DNA of 64,000 nucleotides, from contig NZ_JADQBZ010000008.1 in the NCBI RefSeq assembly GCF_016278365.1, positions 434,001 to 498,000 of the forward strand, in the 5' to 3' direction. Position 1 is the first letter of the stretch; each line of letters starts with the position of its first letter. Position numbers and translations under genes: made by a program. Under the pieces are notes generated by a model that worked only from the letters and a program-made list of their open reading frames with translations, ran no database searches and was not told the DNA's origin. Origin of the DNA: Methanolobus sp. Lineage in GTDB: Archaea; Halobacteriota; Methanosarcinia; Methanosarcinales; Methanosarcinaceae. Positions 61,943 to 64,000 of the stretch are shown one piece after another.

Positions 61943-62503
61943 TTACCTCCGGTAGAAAAAGAAACCCACTATCTGGCCCATTACCACCCATATCAGATAC
62001 AACAACATCATCATGAATATAAGGAATACGAAGAAGACAAAGAAGTGCAACACCAACCAAAGGACTACTAATAAGGATATTGTTTTCAGGATAGAGCGAA
62101 GTAATATTCTGGAGATACCCATATTTTCTGTGGATTCCTGCGAATAATGAGTCCGAGATGTATAGGACCTGTAAGTGTAATTCTCACCGGAGTAAGACCT
62201 GAAATTGCTGCGTCTGTCACTATTGTCCTTATTACCGGAGTTGCCGTACGCCCTATGACCATATCCCTCATAGGCATTTGCATACACAGGATATTGAAGA
62301 CTGCGATCATAACGGGATCGTTTATCCGGGTCCGCAAGAATGCTATAAGCTTCATTTATCATCTTTGACTGCTCTTCAGCGCCCGCATCGGAGTTCCTGT
62401 CGGGATGGTATTTTGCGATGAGAGTACGATATCTCTTCTTGAGCTCGTCCTGTGAAGCTCCGGGAGGCATTCCAAGAACAGAGTAATAATCAGGTACATT
62501 CAT
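61943..62503 (-). CDS. J-domain protein with C-terminal membrane segments
   Basis: 186 residues. Residues 3-67 are a J domain with the HPD motif in YHPDRNSDA. The middle is Tyr/Ser/Arg/Asn-rich, with no zinc finger. The last 55 residues have two hydrophobic helices, so it is probably a membrane-anchored Hsp70 co-chaperone of type III. It starts the base after the CutA stop on the other strand. Confidence 0.88.
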   Translation of the reverse strand: MNVPDYYSVLGMPPGASQDELKKRYRTLIAKYHPDRNSDAGAEEQSKMINEAYSILADPDKRSRYDRSLQYPVYANAYEGYGHRAYGNSGNKDNSDRRSNFRSYSGENYTYRSYTSRTHYSQESTENMGISRILLRSILKTISLLVVLWLVLHFFVFFVFLIFMMMLLYLIWVVMGQIVGFFFYRR

Positions 62504-62694
62504 ATCAACGATAACCTCTGTTATTCCCTAATATCCACCCTACCCAGATATAGGATATGGGCTTTATATATAAACAATTTCTCAAACAGACAATTTCTAG
62601 ATAATAACCCATCGGGAAAGAAAATCGAAAAGATATAAACTTTTTATTTGACCCTTGCAAAGGATGAAATAATATTTCAGTAATACATCCAGCA

Positions 62695-63423
62695 ATGAGC
62701 AAGGAAGAAAAGTCGGTCTCAAAAAGATGGACTGCCCAGGGAATCCGTGAAACAGACCCTGACAGGAAAATGCATTACTTCACCCTGGCACTGGAACTTA
62801 ACCCATACGATGCTGTAGCGCTGAACCAGAAGGGCATGCTTTACCACAGAAAAAGAGAGTTTGAAAAGGCCATCGGCTGCTATGACAGGTTGTTGAATAC
62901 TGCAGACACTTCCACAGGAAACTCAGACGTAGCAAAACCAGGCACAGCAGCTGTGTTATACAATAAGAGCCTTGCGCTGAAATGTCTGGGAAAGAACGAG
63001 GCGGCCCTGAATTTTATTAAGAAGGCAGTCAGGCATGACCCGGATAATGAGAAACTAAAAAAGCTGGAAAAGCAACTTCTGCGGCTGACTGAGGAAACCA
63101 GGAATCCGACAGTAAAAAGAGTATTTACCGAACCGGAGAAGATTCCGGTCAACGTTATATATAATGACTGGCAGCCTCCGGGAGTCATGACCCTCCTGGC
63201 CCATGCAATGAATTGCAGCCAGAGCGACATCAAATACTACAAAGGGTTTGGCGAGGACCTCATAAAAGAGAAGGCGATACAAGATAAACTGACCCGGCAT
63301 GTGTACTCTTGTGCAGTCTGCACGTTCCAGCACAAGAATGTTTGCAGGCACAGTGAATTAAAAGGAATGGCCGTTTCAGCAACTGCTATTTGCAGGCGCT
63401 TCAGGCCAAAAGAAAGCTTATGA
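62695..63423 (+). CDS. TPR protein with C-terminal cysteine cluster
   Basis: 242 residues. Tetratricopeptide-like repeats cover residues 20-130 (MHYFTLALELNPYDAVALNQKGMLYHRKREFEKAIGCYDRLL, NKSLALKCLGKNEAALNFIKKAV). The end has YSCAVCTFQHKNVCRHS and a later ICRRF, a possible metal or Fe-S site. The TPR part suggests protein-protein binding. It converges on top6A. Function unknown. Confidence 0.75.
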   Translation: MSKEEKSVSKRWTAQGIRETDPDRKMHYFTLALELNPYDAVALNQKGMLYHRKREFEKAIGCYDRLLNTADTSTGNSDVAKPGTAAVLYNKSLALKCLGKNEAALNFIKKAVRHDPDNEKLKKLEKQLLRLTEETRNPTVKRVFTEPEKIPVNVIYNDWQPPGVMTLLAHAMNCSQSDIKYYKGFGEDLIKEKAIQDKLTRHVYSCAVCTFQHKNVCRHSELKGMAVSATAICRRFRPKESL

Positions 63424-63435
63424 GGAGAATACCCC

Positions 63436-64000
63436 TCAGATGATTCCAAGCTCGGTGAGCCTGTTCGGCAAGTAGGTATCTGTCACGAAATCCAGACCCT
63501 TACCTGCAAAAGCCTGCTGCTCAGCCTTTTTGTTGATCTCAAGCTGCAGATTAATCTGTTCTTTCCAGTAGTCGGTCTCAAAGCGGGGGTCCGTAAGCTC
63601 GCTTCGAAGTGCAGCAACATCCTTGTCAGTAAGTTTGTCAGTTGAAAGCTCATATTCCACGATATCTGATGGCTGGACTCCTATGAATTGCGCGCCCGGA
63701 GTGGCCATGTGCTCAGACAGGTGGGCGCTCTTGATAGCACCATAGGCAACTGACGCAAAGATACGGTACGACCAGGGATCGCCATCAGTGAATACTACTA
63801 CAGGCAGCCCGAGTTCATCATTCATCCTTTTGATGATACGCCTTGTGGACCGGGCCGGCTGCCCCTTCAGGTGGACAAGCACAGCATCGTACTTTTCATC
63901 AAAACCATTCTCAATGAGTCTTGCATACATACCACCAGTCTCAATGGCTATGATGAATTTAGCATCATGATCAAGGAACTCGATGTTCTCGACATTGAAA
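63436..64000 (-). CDS. top6A: DNA topoisomerase VI subunit A (partial)
   Basis: 3' part of topoisomerase VI subunit A (Spo11 homologue), cut by the window edge; the frame stays open to 64000. The visible part starts in [11 protein letters not shown] and includes [16 protein letters not shown] and the TOPRIM DxD motif [20 protein letters not shown]. The catalytic tyrosine domain lies outside. The end converges with the TPR gene. Confidence 0.93.
   Translation of the reverse strand, partial: FNVENIEFLDHDAKFIIAIETGGMYARLIENGFDEKYDAVLVHLKGQPARSTRRIIKRMNDELGLPVVVFTDGDPWSYRIFASVAYGAIKSAHLSEHMATPGAQFIGVQPSDIVEYELSTDKLTDKDVAALRSELTDPRFETDYWKEQINLQLEINKKAEQQAFAGKGLDFVTDTYLPNRLTELGII

Overview
The window is a piece of a methanogenic archaeon chromosome, most likely a member of the Methanosarcinales (Methanosarcinaceae). 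The evidence is a complete acetyl-CoA decarbonylase/synthase operon (cdhABC-cooC-DE), a homocitrate synthase of the coenzyme B pathway (AksA type), a seven-gene Mrp antiporter operon, archaeal information-processing genes (L7Ae, S28e, L24e, S6e, aIF5B, TFE, NMD3, aCPSF1, proteasome beta), and bacterial-type gyrase together with archaeal topoisomerase VI. Genus cannot be fixed from the sequence alone. Base composition looks even, and I see no rRNA, tRNA, CRISPR array, insertion sequence or prophage.

Layout. 1-6.5 kb: a cytochrome b5-like protein, RibL, and a minus-strand cluster with a class V aminotransferase, archaeal riboflavin synthase, lumazine synthase and an aspartate-type aminotransferase; then an HTH-CBS regulator, a lipoprotein and a cation exchanger. 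6.7-12 kb: a DUF89 phosphatase with a CooT-like nickel protein, type II GAPDH, an overlapping phosphatase/NAD kinase pair and AksA. 12-14 kb: a NYN-domain protein, an unknown protein and a rhomboid protease with an AN1-like zinc finger. 14-22.4 kb: the cdh operon, with a leader carrying a repeated palindromic element and a hairpin terminator at its end. 22.4-31.5 kb: a cluster of very short Cys-containing genes, a DUF362 ferredoxin-like protein, NMD3, an ATP-grasp enzyme, TFE, an HD protein, proteasome beta, aCPSF1 and a HAD phosphatase.

31.6-37.5 kb: mrpABCDEFG, tightly overlapped. 37.5-40.3 kb is sparse in protein genes but rich in structure: a G-rich hairpin, overlapping micro-ORFs ahead of Sua5, a putative small RNA ending in a strong terminator, and a long inverted repeat. 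40.7-42.7 kb: sufCB. 43.9-47.5 kb: the ribosomal/translation operon rpl7ae-rps28e-rpl24e-ndk-infB-rps6e. 47.5-51.2 kb: a repeat-containing membrane protein, a PPOX-fold protein and pdxST. 51.2-55.7 kb: gyrBA. 56-64 kb: an alanine dehydrogenase-like enzyme, a flavodoxin-fold oxidoreductase, a lipoprotein, a CheY-like protein, a CinA/nucleotidyltransferase fusion, small membrane proteins, CutA, a J protein, a TPR protein and the 3' part of top6A, which runs off the right edge.

Together the genes cover carbon metabolism (ACS/CODH, GAPDH), cofactors (flavins, PLP, NAD(P), coenzyme B), sodium bioenergetics (Mrp) and core gene expression. The least explained parts are the small Cys-containing gene cluster (22.8-23.3 kb), the 37.5-40.3 kb structured intergenic stretches, and the CinA/adenylyltransferase fusion.
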